Source of the DNA: Brevundimonas aurantiaca
GTDB taxonomy: Bacteria; Pseudomonadota; Alphaproteobacteria; Caulobacterales; Caulobacteraceae
Length of the DNA stretch: 64,000 nt
Assembly (NCBI RefSeq): GCF_014199955.1
Contig: NZ_JACHOQ010000001.1
Span: 124,001-188,000 of the forward strand
Direction of reading: 5' to 3'
The notes beneath the pieces were generated by a model, which made no database searches, had not been told where the DNA came from, and saw nothing but the letters and a program-made list of their open reading frames with translations. Each line of letters starts with the position of its first letter. Position 1 is the first letter of the stretch. Below are positions 19,377 to 27,857 of the stretch, piece by piece. The position numbers and the translations under genes are program-made.

Positions 19377-20698
19377 CCTTTCAGGCGCCGCTGGATGGTC
19401 TCGCGACCGATCAGCGGCGCCAGGGCCGCCATGTCCGGCCCATGGGCCTGGCCCGTCAGCGCCAGCCGCAAGGGCATGAACAGGGCCTTGCCCTTGGCGC
19501 CCGTCTCGGCCTTGACGGCGTTCGTCCAAGCGGACCAGGCCGTCTCATCAATGACCTCGGGCAACAGGCCGGCGGCGGCCTCGATGAAGGCGGCGTCCTC
19601 GATGACGGGCTGGATCGGCCCCCGCACGACCTTCGCCATTTCAACCACATCGGCGAACTTGTTCAGATTGCCCCGCACCACGGACCAGAAGGTCTCGCCT
19701 AGATCCGCGTCCAGAGCCTGCAGCCGGGGTTGAGCCGAAGCATAGTCCATGACGTGCAGCGCCTGGGCGTTCAGCCGGTCCAGATCGGCCGTGTCATACC
19801 GAGCCGGCGACCGGCCCATCTTGGTGAAGGCGAAGGTTTCGCCCAGGGCCTGAACCGATGCGGCGACCTCCAAGGGGTCGGAGGTGCCGATCCGGCCCAG
19901 ATGGCTGGTGATGGCGATCGGCTCGTAACCCTGGTCGCGCATGTCGCTGATCGACAGGGAGCCCAACCGTTTCGACAGGGCCGCGCCGTCGGCGCCGACC
20001 AGCAGGGGCATGTGGGCGAAGCCGGGAACCGTCGCCCCCAGGGCTTCGAAGATCTCGATCTGTGCGCCGGTGTTGGTGACGTGGTCTTCGCCGCGAATGA
20101 CGTGGGTGATCGCCATGTCGATGTCGTCCACCACAGACGGCAGGGTGTAGAGGAACAGGCCGTCCTCGCGGATCAGAACCGGGTCGGACATGGAGGAGGT
20201 ATCGACCTCGGCGTGGCCGCGCGCCAGGTCTTCCCAGGCGACCCGCTTGCCCTCCAGCTTGAACCGCCAGTGAGGACGACGCCCCTCGGCCTCATAGGCC
20301 GCCTTCTGTGCGTCCGTAAGGTCCAGCGCGGCGCGGTCGTAGATGGGCGGCAGGCCGCGCGACAGCTGCACCTTGCGACGGCGGTCGAGTTCGTCGGCCG
20401 TCTCATAGGCGGGATAGAGCCGGCCCGACGCCTTGAGCCTGGCGGCGGCCTCCTCATAGCGGTCGAAGCGCTTGGATTGGTTATAGCGCTCGTCCCAGGT
20501 CAGCCCCAGCCAGGTCAGATCGTTCTCGATCCCCTGCTCGAACTCCGGCGTGGAGCGCGCCAGGTCGGTGTCGTCGATCCGCAGCACGAAGGATCCGCCC
20601 TGCCCCTTCGCGAACAGCCAGTTCACCAGGGCGGTGCGGACATTGCCGACGTGCAGCTTACCCGTCGGCGACGGGGCGAAACGAACCTTGACGGACAT
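19364..20698 (-). CDS. gltX: Glutamate--tRNA ligase
   Basis: A 444-residue class I aminoacyl-tRNA synthetase charging tRNA-Glu. The HIGH motif appears as HVGN in PSPTGKLHVGN, the KMSKS loop as LSKRLGS, and HVIRGEDH and LRIDDTD are in place. The cysteine cluster of the zinc-binding GluRS type is absent. Alphaproteobacteria often carry two gltX genes with different tRNA-Glu/Gln specificity; this shorter form with HVGN may be the second (GltX2-type), which cannot be settled from this window. The GatCAB genes that would be needed for tRNA-Gln are not here. Confidence 0.93.
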   Translation of the reverse strand: MSVKVRFAPSPTGKLHVGNVRTALVNWLFAKGQGGSFVLRIDDTDLARSTPEFEQGIENDLTWLGLTWDERYNQSKRFDRYEEAAARLKASGRLYPAYETADELDRRRKVQLSRGLPPIYDRAALDLTDAQKAAYEAEGRRPHWRFKLEGKRVAWEDLARGHAEVDTSSMSDPVLIREDGLFLYTLPSVVDDIDMAITHVIRGEDHVTNTGAQIEIFEALGATVPGFAHMPLLVGADGAALSKRLGSLSISDMRDQGYEPIAITSHLGRIGTSDPLEVAASVQALGETFAFTKMGRSPARYDTADLDRLNAQALHVMDYASAQPRLQALDADLGETFWSVVRGNLNKFADVVEMAKVVRGPIQPVIEDAAFIEAAAGLLPEVIDETAWSAWTNAVKAETGAKGKALFMPLRLALTGQAHGPDMAALAPLIGRETIQRRLKGEAA

Positions 20699-20775
20699 GA
20701 AGACCTAGACCTCAAAAGCGAGGCGGCTAGGTCGCGCCGCAACCCCGCGAAGTCAAGGCTTGGGTCCCTCGAACT

Positions 20776-21210
20776 TCAGTCGTCCCGGTGAACCCGCTCG
20801 CGGCGTTCGTGGCGCTCCTGCGCCTCGACCGACAGGGTCGCGGTGGGGCGAGCCTCCAGACGACCCAAGCCAATGGGTTCGCCGGTGTCCTCGCAATAGC
20901 CGTAGGAGCCGTCCTCGATCCGCCGCAGGGCGTCGTCGATCTTGGAGATCAGCTTGCGCTGCCGATCGCGGGTCCGCAATTCCAGGGCGCGATCCGACTC
21001 CGAAGAGGCGCGATCGACCAGATCGGGATGGTTTTCCGTCTCCGCCTTCAGGTTGACGACCGTCCCCTTGGACTCGCGAAGGATTTCATCCTTCCAGTCC
21101 AGCAGCTTCTTTTTGAAGTAAGCCAGTTGCCGCTCATTCATGAACGGCTCGTCGTCCGACGGGCGGTAAGGACCGGTTTCGTCGGACACAACGGACGCCA
21201 AGGCGCTCAT
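20776..21210 (-). CDS. dksA: DksA-like RNA polymerase-binding regulator with degenerate zinc finger
   Basis: A 144-residue DksA/TraR-family protein that binds the RNA polymerase secondary channel and works with ppGpp. The coiled-coil region (about 30-105) is intact, with a DxxDxA-type tip (DLVDRASSESD). The C4 zinc finger is reduced: in GYCEDTGEPIGLGRLEARPTAT only the first cysteine remains, as in some other alphaproteobacterial DksA proteins. ATG 21210 is chosen; a GTG three codons upstream is possible. The position beside fliX mirrors Caulobacter, where dksA lies near this flagellar cluster (from memory). Confidence 0.9.
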   Translation of the reverse strand: MSALASVVSDETGPYRPSDDEPFMNERQLAYFKKKLLDWKDEILRESKGTVVNLKAETENHPDLVDRASSESDRALELRTRDRQRKLISKIDDALRRIEDGSYGYCEDTGEPIGLGRLEARPTATLSVEAQERHERRERVHRDD

Positions 21211-21384
21211 CCCACTCACGCTCTCTAATCACGCCCCCCTGTGGCGTAGGGGCCGTATAGTCAGCCCGACGAGTCGCGGCAACGGCGTTCGCGATTCCGT
21301 GATCATGATTCCGTGAGCGCCTTGATGAAATAGGAACCCAGCTAAGGCCCCGTCCTCGATCTTGAAAAGCCGAAGCTTTTACGA

Positions 21385-21810
21385 TCAAGCCTCGCCGCGA
21401 CGCAGTTCGGCCTTGGCCAGTTCCACAGCGGCGCGCAGGTCGATCTGATCCAGCACGGCGTTCAACCCCGCATCCCCGCCATCGGGGCGCTCTTCGCGCA
21501 GATTGCGGGCCAGCCGTTCCAACAAGGCGGGATCGCCCTCGCCGGACAACAGAGCCAGTTTCATCTCGTCGAGCCGGTCCAAAAGCCCTACGCCCCGCTT
21601 GATGGCGCGCCGACGTTTTTCCAGCGGCCCCTCCACGCCTTGGAGAGCCATCAGGGCCGAGACGTCGGCGACGCTCGTCGGTGCGGCGGCGGCTGAAGCG
21701 GCGGTGGGCGCCGACGCCCCGCCGGCTTGACCGAGCGAAAAGCCGCTGGCCGAGCGAGCGGACTTGCCGCTGGTCGGGGCTTGGGGGCCCGTGGTCCCTG
21801 TGACCTTCAT
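21385..21810 (-). CDS. fliX: Flagellar assembly regulator FliX
   Basis: A 141-residue protein matching Caulobacter FliX: MKVTGTTG start, a Ser/Ala/Pro-rich segment of about 45 residues, then a helical region with VSALMALQGVEGPLEKRRRAIKRG and LLDRLDEMKLALL. In Caulobacter FliX couples completion of the early basal body to activation of the sigma-54 activator FlbD, gating late flagellar transcription. It is divergent from flgI, as expected, and shares a 183-base regulatory region with it. FlbD itself is not encoded here. Confidence 0.92.
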   Translation of the reverse strand: MKVTGTTGPQAPTSGKSARSASGFSLGQAGGASAPTAASAAAAPTSVADVSALMALQGVEGPLEKRRRAIKRGVGLLDRLDEMKLALLSGEGDPALLERLARNLREERPDGGDAGLNAVLDQIDLRAAVELAKAELRRGEA

Positions 21811-21873
21811 CCGCGCATGCTCCGGCTCATGATCCCATCCTTGAGGAACGGAGTGACCGTTTGGTTAACAGCT

Positions 21874-21888
21874 GGGCAGAATCTGCCC
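21874..21888. promoter_or_regulatory. Palindrome in fliX-flgI intergenic region
   Basis: GGGCAGA-A-TCTGCCC is a perfect 7+1+7 palindrome about 64 bases upstream of fliX and 55-69 bases upstream of the sigma-54-type promoter of flgI. Its distance from the promoter suits an enhancer for a sigma-54 activator such as FlbD, or an operator acting on fliX. Assignment to a protein is inference. Confidence 0.4.
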
Positions 21889-21942
21889 TCACCATCCACC
21901 CGCAAGCCGCCACACCACCATATTTTCAACAGCTTAGATCAC

Positions 21943-21956
21943 GGCACGATCCTGGC
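21943..21956 (+). promoter_or_regulatory. Sigma-54-type promoter of the flgI operon
   Basis: GGCACGATCCTGGC carries the invariant GG (-24, 21943-21944) and GC (-12, 21955-21956) separated by exactly 10 bases, and GGCACG matches the -24 consensus block. The predicted transcription start near 21968 gives a leader of about 26 bases before flgI. Sigma-54 control of middle and late flagellar genes is established in Caulobacter. Confidence 0.7.
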
Positions 21957-21993
21957 ATAAGGTATCAGAAGAAGCCTCAGAGACGTCCGACCC

Positions 21994-23106
21994 ATGCAGA
22001 ATCTGCTCGCCCGCCTCGTCACGCCCTTGGCCGTCCTGGCCCTGGGCGTCAGCGCGTCCGCGGCCGCAGCCCAGTCGCGGATCAAGGACATCGCCGCCGT
22101 TGAAGGCGTTCGCGGCAACCAACTGGTCGGCTACGGCATGGTCATGGGTTTGAACGGCACCGGCGATTCGCTGCGCAACTGTCCCTTCACCCGGCAGTCG
22201 CTGGAAGGCATGACCGAGCGGCTCGGGGTCAATATCCGCGGCGCAAACGCCAACACCAAGAATATGGCCGCAGTCATGGTCACGGCCGAACTGCCGGCCT
22301 TCGCCACGCCGGGTTCGCGCATTGACGTCAACGTCTCCTCCATGTGCGACGCCAAGAGCCTGCTGGGCGGATCTCTGGTCGTGACCAGCCTTCAGGGCGC
22401 GGACGGCCAGGTCTATGCGGTGGCCCAGGGCTCGGTCCAGACGGGCGCCGTCTCGGCCTCCGGAGGATCAGGTTCTTCGGTGACGCGGGGGGTGCCGACG
22501 GCCGGCCGGATCGCCTCGGGCGCCTCTGTCGAGCGCGAGACAGGCTTCGAAATGGCCAATATGAACGAGGTCCGGCTGAATCTGCGCAATCCGGATTTCA
22601 CCACCGCCCAGCGCGTCGCCGCCGCCGTCAACGCCGCCTTCCCCGGAACCGCCCTGGCTGAGAACGGAACGGTCGTGGCCCTGCGGGCGCCCGGACAAAT
22701 GGGTATGGCCGGCTTCATCAGCCGTGTGGAAAACCTGCCCGTCACCGTCGATTCACCCGCCAAGGTCATCATCGACGAGGTGAACGGCGTGATCGTCATG
22801 GGCGATGCGGTGCGGATCTCGCGCGTGGCCATCGCCCAGGGCAATCTGACCATCTCGGTCGATGAACAGCCCTTCGTCAGCCAGCCCGCCCCCTTCAGCC
22901 AGGGACAGACGGCGGTCGTGCCCAGCACCCAAGTCAATGTCGAGGAAGACCTGGGCACCCAGATGCGGCTGGTGGGCGGCGGAACCAGCCTGTCCACCCT
23001 GGTGAACGGCCTGAACGCCCTGGGGGTCAGCCCCAGGGACATGATCAGCATCCTGCAGGCGATCAAGGCGTCCGGCGCCTTGCAGGCCGAGATCGAGGTG
23101 ATGTGA
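21994..23106 (+). CDS. flgI: Flagellar P-ring protein FlgI
   Basis: A 370-residue periplasmic protein that assembles the P-ring around the flagellar rod in the peptidoglycan layer. A Sec signal (cleavage after AAAAQ, about residue 27) is followed by the family hallmark SRIKDIAAVEGVRGNQLVGYGMVMGLNGTGD. Two cysteines in the mature part (NCPF and MCDAKS) could form the stabilising disulfide known in the family. It is the first gene of a three-gene unit with the rod-binding protein and flbY. The upstream sigma-54 promoter explains its control. Confidence 0.97.
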   Translation: MQNLLARLVTPLAVLALGVSASAAAAQSRIKDIAAVEGVRGNQLVGYGMVMGLNGTGDSLRNCPFTRQSLEGMTERLGVNIRGANANTKNMAAVMVTAELPAFATPGSRIDVNVSSMCDAKSLLGGSLVVTSLQGADGQVYAVAQGSVQTGAVSASGGSGSSVTRGVPTAGRIASGASVERETGFEMANMNEVRLNLRNPDFTTAQRVAAAVNAAFPGTALAENGTVVALRAPGQMGMAGFISRVENLPVTVDSPAKVIIDEVNGVIVMGDAVRISRVAIAQGNLTISVDEQPFVSQPAPFSQGQTAVVPSTQVNVEEDLGTQMRLVGGGTSLSTLVNGLNALGVSPRDMISILQAIKASGALQAEIEVM

Positions 23107-23108
23107 GC

Positions 23109-23420
23109 ATGACGGACCTGTCCGCCCCCGCCGAACTGATCCGCCCCCTGCCCGCCGCTGCGACGGCCGCAGCCGGCGCGAGCCGTGAGAAGATCAAGGC
23201 CACGGCGGAAGCCTTCGAGGCCAGCTTCCTGTCTCAGATGCTGAAACCGATGTTCGAAGGCCTGTCGACCGACGGCCTGTTCGGCGGCGGTCAGGGCGAG
23301 GCGACCTGGCGCAGTTTTCTGCTGGACGAAATGGCCAAGAAGACCGTGGCCGCCGGCGGGATCGGCCTAGCCGGGCCGGTGATGAACGAAATGCTGAAGA
23401 TGCAGGAGGCGCGGCCATGA
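23109..23420 (+). CDS. Rod-binding protein, FlgJ N-terminal domain only (CheL-like)
   Basis: A 103-residue protein matching the N-terminal rod-binding half of FlgJ: ATAEAFEASFLSQMLKPMFEGL and GQGEATWRSFLLDEMAKK. The muramidase half of enterobacterial FlgJ is absent, as is usual in alphaproteobacteria; in Caulobacter the gene after flgI has been called cheL. It probably caps or scaffolds rod assembly in the periplasm. ATG 23109 lies 2 bases after the flgI stop; a GTG two codons earlier overlaps it. The stop overlaps the next ATG. Confidence 0.88.
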   Translation: MTDLSAPAELIRPLPAAATAAAGASREKIKATAEAFEASFLSQMLKPMFEGLSTDGLFGGGQGEATWRSFLLDEMAKKTVAAGGIGLAGPVMNEMLKMQEARP

Positions 23421-23854
23421 GCGACGCTGAACTGGCCGGGGCGCGCGTGCGCCAACTGCTGGATCTGACGCGGCGCCTGACCGAGCGTTTGGCGGCCGAG
23501 ACGCGCGCCTTCCAAGAGGGGCGCCCCCAGGAGGTCGCCAAGGGATTGGCCGAAACCCAGGAGATGGCCAACCTCTATCGCCGCGACTCCGCCCATGTGA
23601 AGGCCAACCCCGCCCTTCTGGCCGACGCGCCTTCGGCTGATCGGTCCGCTCTGATCGAGGCCACCCGCGCCTTCGACGCCGTCCTGGCCCGTCACGCCGG
23701 CGCTGTTGAGGCCGCCCGCCGTATTTCCGAGGGCCTGGTGCGGGCCATCGCCCATGAGGTCGCAGCCGCCCGAACGCCGGCCGCCGCCTATGCCGCCGAT
23801 GGGCGGCCGGCCATGGGCGACGGACGCGCGGTGGCGTTCAACCGCAAGGCTTAA
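23417..23854 (+). CDS. flbY: Flagellar protein FlbY (FlgN-like)
   Basis: A 145-residue mainly helical protein starting at an ATGA overlap with the preceding gene, so translation is coupled. It corresponds in position and character to Caulobacter FlbY: leucine/arginine-rich heptads in the first 60 residues (ARVRQLLDLTRRLTERLAAE) and a C-terminal AAYAADGRPAM segment like that of FlgN-type export chaperones. A role as chaperone for hook-associated proteins is plausible but inferred from fold and context. It is the last gene of the operon. Confidence 0.8.
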   Translation: MSDAELAGARVRQLLDLTRRLTERLAAETRAFQEGRPQEVAKGLAETQEMANLYRRDSAHVKANPALLADAPSADRSALIEATRAFDAVLARHAGAVEAARRISEGLVRAIAHEVAAARTPAAAYAADGRPAMGDGRAVAFNRKA

Positions 23855-23932
23855 GCGACATTTTTTGAATTCTGCGGACGTCGTTCCCGCCGTGTTGCCG
23901 GTTTTTTAAGCGACAGGGGTCACAGTCGCCCC

Positions 23933-25507
23933 ATGCCGATCACCACGCGCCTTTTGGGACTTGCCTTTGCGTCCGCCGACGCGCTGGTGGAAATCGACGC
24001 CCAAGGGCGCGTCGGCTTCGCCCTGGGCGCGGGCCCCGCTGCGGGACAGGACGTCGGCGCCCTGTGGACCGGCAAACCCCTGACCGAACTGCTTCATCAG
24101 GGCGATCATGTCCTCCAGACGCTGATGAACAGCAAGGCGGGCGCCCGCAGCGCGCCCCTGCAGATTCTTCTGACCGCCGGCGCCGACCGAGTGCGACGCG
24201 CTTCGATCCGCGCCTTCGTCCTGCCCCAGCTGGCGCCCGCGATATCCTGCGCCATCGCCTATGAGGGTCCGGCCATCCCGCTGGGCGAACTGGACGTTCC
24301 GCCGCTGATCGACGCCGAACGCTTCCTGATCGACGCGCCCCGCATCATCGACAATTCGCGCGATCTGGCGTTCGGCTTCCTGGACGTTCACGGCCTGGAG
24401 CAGCTGCCGGAGGCGCTGGCGGACCGGGTTCAACGCCGGATCGAGGCCACGCTTCAGTCGGCCGCCGTTCACGGATCCTCCGCCGCCCAGATCACCCAGG
24501 AGCGTTTCGCCCTCTTGCGGCCGGAAACCGACAAACGCGACCTGGCGGCGGAAGTGGTCGAGGCCGGACGAGCGGAGGGCGCCGAACTGGCCGCCGAGAG
24601 TTTCACCACGCCCCTTCCCCAAGGGGCCGACAGCCTGTGCGTCCTGCGCGCCATGCGCTTTGCGATCGAGGGATGTCTGAAGGACGGCGGCCTGGCCAAT
24701 CCTCAGATCGCGTTCGCCGAGTCGCTGAAGCGGACCTTCCGCGACGCCGAGGCGTTCCGCGGCGTGGTCAAGGCTCGAGACTTCCAGGTCCACTACCAAC
24801 CGATCGTCCGGCTGGAGTCGCGAGCGGTCCACCATTTCGAGGCCCTGGCGCGGTTCAATACCCCCAACGGTCCGGCCGAAGCCATCCGCATGGCCGAGGA
24901 GCTTAAACTGATCGAGGCCTTCGACCTGGCCGTGGCTGAAAAGGTCCTGAAGCGGATGCGGGCGCCCGGCGCCGGCCTGCTGAAGATGGCGATCAATGTG
25001 TCGGGGGCGTCGCTGGGTGATGACACCTATGTCGAGAACCTGCTGAAGATGACCTCCGGCTCCCCCGAGGAGCGCAAGCGACTGATCGTGGAGGTGACCG
25101 AAACCTCAGCCCTGGCGGATCTGGAGGCGGCGAACAGACGCCTGGCCGCCCTGCGCGAGACGGGCATCAAGGTCTGCATCGACGACTTCGGCGCCGGCGC
25201 GACCTCCTATGACTATGTCCGCAAACTGCCGGTGGACGCGGTCAAGATCGACGGCGATCTGGTCGGGGGCCTGGGCGATCCCATGACGCAGGGCCTGATC
25301 CGCGGGCTCGTCGATCTGTGCCGGTCGATGAAGCTGGAGACCATCGCCGAAATGATCGAGACCGATCAGGTCGCCGATCAGTTGAAGGCCCTGGGCGTCG
25401 AATACGGCCAGGGTTGGCTGTTCGGCCGGGCCGAGGCCGAGCCGCGGACCCAGCTGGCCAGCGCGGCGCCGATCCGACGTCGCGGCGCGGTCGAAGCCTG
25501 GGGCTGA
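23933..25507 (+). CDS. EAL-domain cyclic-di-GMP phosphodiesterase
   Basis: A 524-residue protein. Residues 1-115 resemble a PAS-like sensory segment, 120-210 a degenerate GGDEF-like fold without the GGDEF motif, and 270-500 an EAL domain. EAL is at 303-305 (FEALAR), with metal and catalytic motifs INVSG, EVTET, DD at 417-418 (IDDFGAG), KIDG and IAEMIET, so hydrolysis of c-di-GMP to pGpG should be possible. No membrane segment or signal is evident. It starts 78 bases after flbY; proximity to flagellar genes suggests control of motility, but the promoter may be separate. Confidence 0.88.
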   Translation: MPITTRLLGLAFASADALVEIDAQGRVGFALGAGPAAGQDVGALWTGKPLTELLHQGDHVLQTLMNSKAGARSAPLQILLTAGADRVRRASIRAFVLPQLAPAISCAIAYEGPAIPLGELDVPPLIDAERFLIDAPRIIDNSRDLAFGFLDVHGLEQLPEALADRVQRRIEATLQSAAVHGSSAAQITQERFALLRPETDKRDLAAEVVEAGRAEGAELAAESFTTPLPQGADSLCVLRAMRFAIEGCLKDGGLANPQIAFAESLKRTFRDAEAFRGVVKARDFQVHYQPIVRLESRAVHHFEALARFNTPNGPAEAIRMAEELKLIEAFDLAVAEKVLKRMRAPGAGLLKMAINVSGASLGDDTYVENLLKMTSGSPEERKRLIVEVTETSALADLEAANRRLAALRETGIKVCIDDFGAGATSYDYVRKLPVDAVKIDGDLVGGLGDPMTQGLIRGLVDLCRSMKLETIAEMIETDQVADQLKALGVEYGQGWLFGRAEAEPRTQLASAAPIRRRGAVEAWG

Positions 25508-25511
25508 CGAC

Positions 25512-26756
25512 CTAGCCGGCGCTCGGCTTGGCCAGGGACGGTCGTTCATTCGCCTTGGCGGCGGCGGTCGCCTCGACGGCGCGCATGACGCGCAGCAGGT
25601 TCTCGCCGGCGATCTTGCGGATGTCGGCCTCGGTCCAGCCGGCGTCCATCAGGGCGGCCAGGATGCGGGGATAGGCGTCCACCCCGGTCATGCCCTCGGG
25701 CAGGCTGCCGATGCCGTCGAAGTCGGCGCCCAGGCCGACGTGATCGATCCCGGCGACCTGACGCACATGCTGGATATGGGCGACGACGTCGGCCAGGGTC
25801 GCCTCCGGCGTCGGATGGGCGGCGGTCCAGGCGGCCAGTCCGGCCTCCACGGCGGCCGGATCGCCGGGGTTGAGAGTCTTCAGCCGCGCCTCCTCGCCCG
25901 CGCGGTCGGCGTTCCAGGCGCGGACCCGTTCGGAGACGAAGCCGGGGGCCAGGTTGATCATCACGATCCCGCCGTCCTCGGGCATCATCCGCAGCACCCG
26001 GTCAGGCACGTTGCGGGGGTGGGCCGTGATCGCCCGCGCCGAGGAGTGGGAGAAGATCACAGGGGCCTCGGACACCCGCATGGCGTCCAGCATGGTGTCC
26101 TCGGAGACGTGGCTGAGGTCCACCATCATGCCCAGGCGGTTCATCTCACGCACCACATCCTCGCCGAAGGGGCTGAGCCCGCCCCATTTGGGGGCGTCGG
26201 TCGCGCTGTCGGCCCAGGTGGTGGTCTTGGAGTGGGTCAAGGTCATGTAGCGGGCGCCGGCGCGGTAGAACTCGCGCAGCAGGGCCAGGGAGTCGTCAAT
26301 GGAATAGCCCCCCTCCATGCCGATCAGGCTGGCGATCCGGCCCGAGGCGAAGACGGCGTCGACCTGGTCCGCCGTGGTCGCCAGACCGAAGACCTCGGGA
26401 TGGGCGGCGATGATCCGCTTGGCCGTGTCGATCTGCTCGAAGGTCTCCTCGACCGCCTCGAGCGGGGTCAGGCTGGCGGGGACGTAGACCGACCAGAACT
26501 GGCCGCCGACGCCGCCGGCGCGAAGGCGGGCGATGTCGGTGTGGAGCCGGGTCGTCGCCTCAAGATTGGTCGTCAGATCAACGGCGTAGACGTCATTTCC
26601 GTACTGCTGGCGCAGGGCCCAGGGCAGGTCGTTGTGGCCGTCGATCAGGGGCGTGGTCTTCAGGATCTCCAGCACCCGGGCCTCGCTGGTCGTTTGGGCT
26701 TGGACGGAGGTGGCGAAGGCGGCGACGGCGACGCCGGCCAGAAGACGACGGATCAT
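25512..26756 (-). CDS. Membrane dipeptidase family (M19) exported dipeptidase
   Basis: A 414-residue zinc dipeptidase with a Sec signal (MIRRLLAGVAVAAFATSVQAQ). Metal-site motifs are LIDGHNDLPW near the N terminus, GMEGG, MTLTHS, VDLSHVS and IFSHSSARA, with GLGADFDGIG near the C terminus, all in renal-dipeptidase order. It would cleave dipeptides, perhaps including D-residue-containing ones, in the periplasm. ATG 26756 has AGGGAG about 8 bases upstream; the open frame extends 65 codons further only because it crosses palindromic repeats. The stop is 5 bases from that of the convergent EAL gene. Confidence 0.92.
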   Translation of the reverse strand: MIRRLLAGVAVAAFATSVQAQTTSEARVLEILKTTPLIDGHNDLPWALRQQYGNDVYAVDLTTNLEATTRLHTDIARLRAGGVGGQFWSVYVPASLTPLEAVEETFEQIDTAKRIIAAHPEVFGLATTADQVDAVFASGRIASLIGMEGGYSIDDSLALLREFYRAGARYMTLTHSKTTTWADSATDAPKWGGLSPFGEDVVREMNRLGMMVDLSHVSEDTMLDAMRVSEAPVIFSHSSARAITAHPRNVPDRVLRMMPEDGGIVMINLAPGFVSERVRAWNADRAGEEARLKTLNPGDPAAVEAGLAAWTAAHPTPEATLADVVAHIQHVRQVAGIDHVGLGADFDGIGSLPEGMTGVDAYPRILAALMDAGWTEADIRKIAGENLLRVMRAVEATAAAKANERPSLAKPSAG

Positions 26757-26812
26757 GATGCGACTCCCTGATGTCGCGACGCACACTGACAGACGGATCT
26801 GGAGAAAAGAAC

Positions 26813-26834
26813 CCTCTCCCGCTTGCGGGAGAGG
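26813..26834. repeat. Intergenic palindrome
   Basis: CCTCTCCC-GCTTGC-GGGAGAGG: 8-base perfect arms, extended by self-complementary bases of the loop. It lies between the divergent dipeptidase and hemF genes and belongs to the short GC-rich palindromes common between genes in this type of genome. A second hairpin, GATCGGC-GAA-GCCGATC, lies at 26844-26860. Confidence 0.6.
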
Positions 26835-26939
26835 TGTCGCGTCGATCGGCGAAGCCGATCCAGCGACGGAGAGGGAAGTCTCGCCCAAAGGAAGACCTCC
26901 CCCATCGTCAGGCGTGTCGCTGCGCGCCACGACCTGACA

Positions 26940-26961
26940 CTTCCCCCGCAAGCGGGGGAAG
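26940..26961. repeat. Intergenic palindrome before hemF
   Basis: CTTCCCCCGC (26940-26949) pairs perfectly with GCGGGGGAAG (26952-26961) around AA. It ends 14 bases before the hemF ATG, so in the transcript it would form a very stable hairpin at the edge of the ribosome-binding region. Confidence 0.6.
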
Positions 26962-26975
26962 GTCTAAGAGACGGC

Positions 26976-27857
26976 ATGAGCGACGCCGCCTTTTCCGATC
27001 CGCTCGACCTGAAGAAGGTCGAGACCCGCGCCTGGTTCGAGCATCTGCGCGACCGCATCCATGCGGCCTTCGAGGCGCTGGAGGATGCGGCGCCGGCCGA
27101 TCTGTTTCCGGGGGAGCCGGGGCGGTTCGTAAGGACGCCCTGGGCCCGCGAGGCAGGCGGCGGGGGCGTCATGGGGATGATGCACGGCCGGCTGTTCGAG
27201 AAGGTCGGGGTCCATGTCTCGACCGTGCACGGCTCCTTCCCGGCCGACTACGCCAAGACCGTGCCCGGCGCGGCGGAGGATCCCCGCTTCTTCGCCACCG
27301 GGATCAGCCTGATCTGCCATCCGGTGAGTCCCCGGATTCCGGCCGTGCATATGAACACCCGCTTCATCGCCACGACCCAGAGCTGGTTCGGCGGCGGGGG
27401 CGATCTGACGCCTGTGCTGGACGCGGATCGGCGCCAGGACCACCCGGACACCCTGGCCTTCCACGCCGCGATGAAGGCGGCCTGCGACGCGCACGATCCC
27501 GACTGGCACGCCAAGTACAAGGCCTGGTGCGACGAGTATTTCTTCCTGCCGCATCGGCAGGAGCCGCGCGGGACGGGCGGCATCTTCTATGACCACCACG
27601 ACAGCGGCGACCACGACAGGGACTTCGCCTTCACCCGCGACGTGGGCCTGGCCTTCCTGGACGTCTATCCGAAGATCGTCGCCGGGCGGATGGGCGAGGC
27701 CTGGACGCCGGAGGAGCGCGAGGAGCAGCTGGTGCGGCGCGGGCGCTATGTGGAGTTCAACCTGCTGTATGACCGTGGCACCATGTTCGGCCTCAAGACC
27801 GGCGGCAACGTCGATTCGATCCTCAGCTCCATGCCCCCGGTGGTGAAATGGCCGTGA
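26976..27857 (+). CDS. hemF: Oxygen-dependent coproporphyrinogen III oxidase
   Basis: A 293-residue enzyme that converts coproporphyrinogen III to protoporphyrinogen IX using O2, a late step of haem synthesis. Family signatures are [49 protein letters not shown] and [14 protein letters not shown]. It starts at ATGAGCGACGCC; a longer in-frame extension of 51 codons runs through palindromic repeats and has no similarity to the family. No strong ribosome site is visible; the hairpin just upstream may affect initiation. It overlaps the next gene by 10 bases. Confidence 0.96.
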   Translation: MSDAAFSDPLDLKKVETRAWFEHLRDRIHAAFEALEDAAPADLFPGEPGRFVRTPWAREAGGGGVMGMMHGRLFEKVGVHVSTVHGSFPADYAKTVPGAAEDPRFFATGISLICHPVSPRIPAVHMNTRFIATTQSWFGGGGDLTPVLDADRRQDHPDTLAFHAAMKAACDAHDPDWHAKYKAWCDEYFFLPHRQEPRGTGGIFYDHHDSGDHDRDFAFTRDVGLAFLDVYPKIVAGRMGEAWTPEEREEQLVRRGRYVEFNLLYDRGTMFGLKTGGNVDSILSSMPPVVKWP

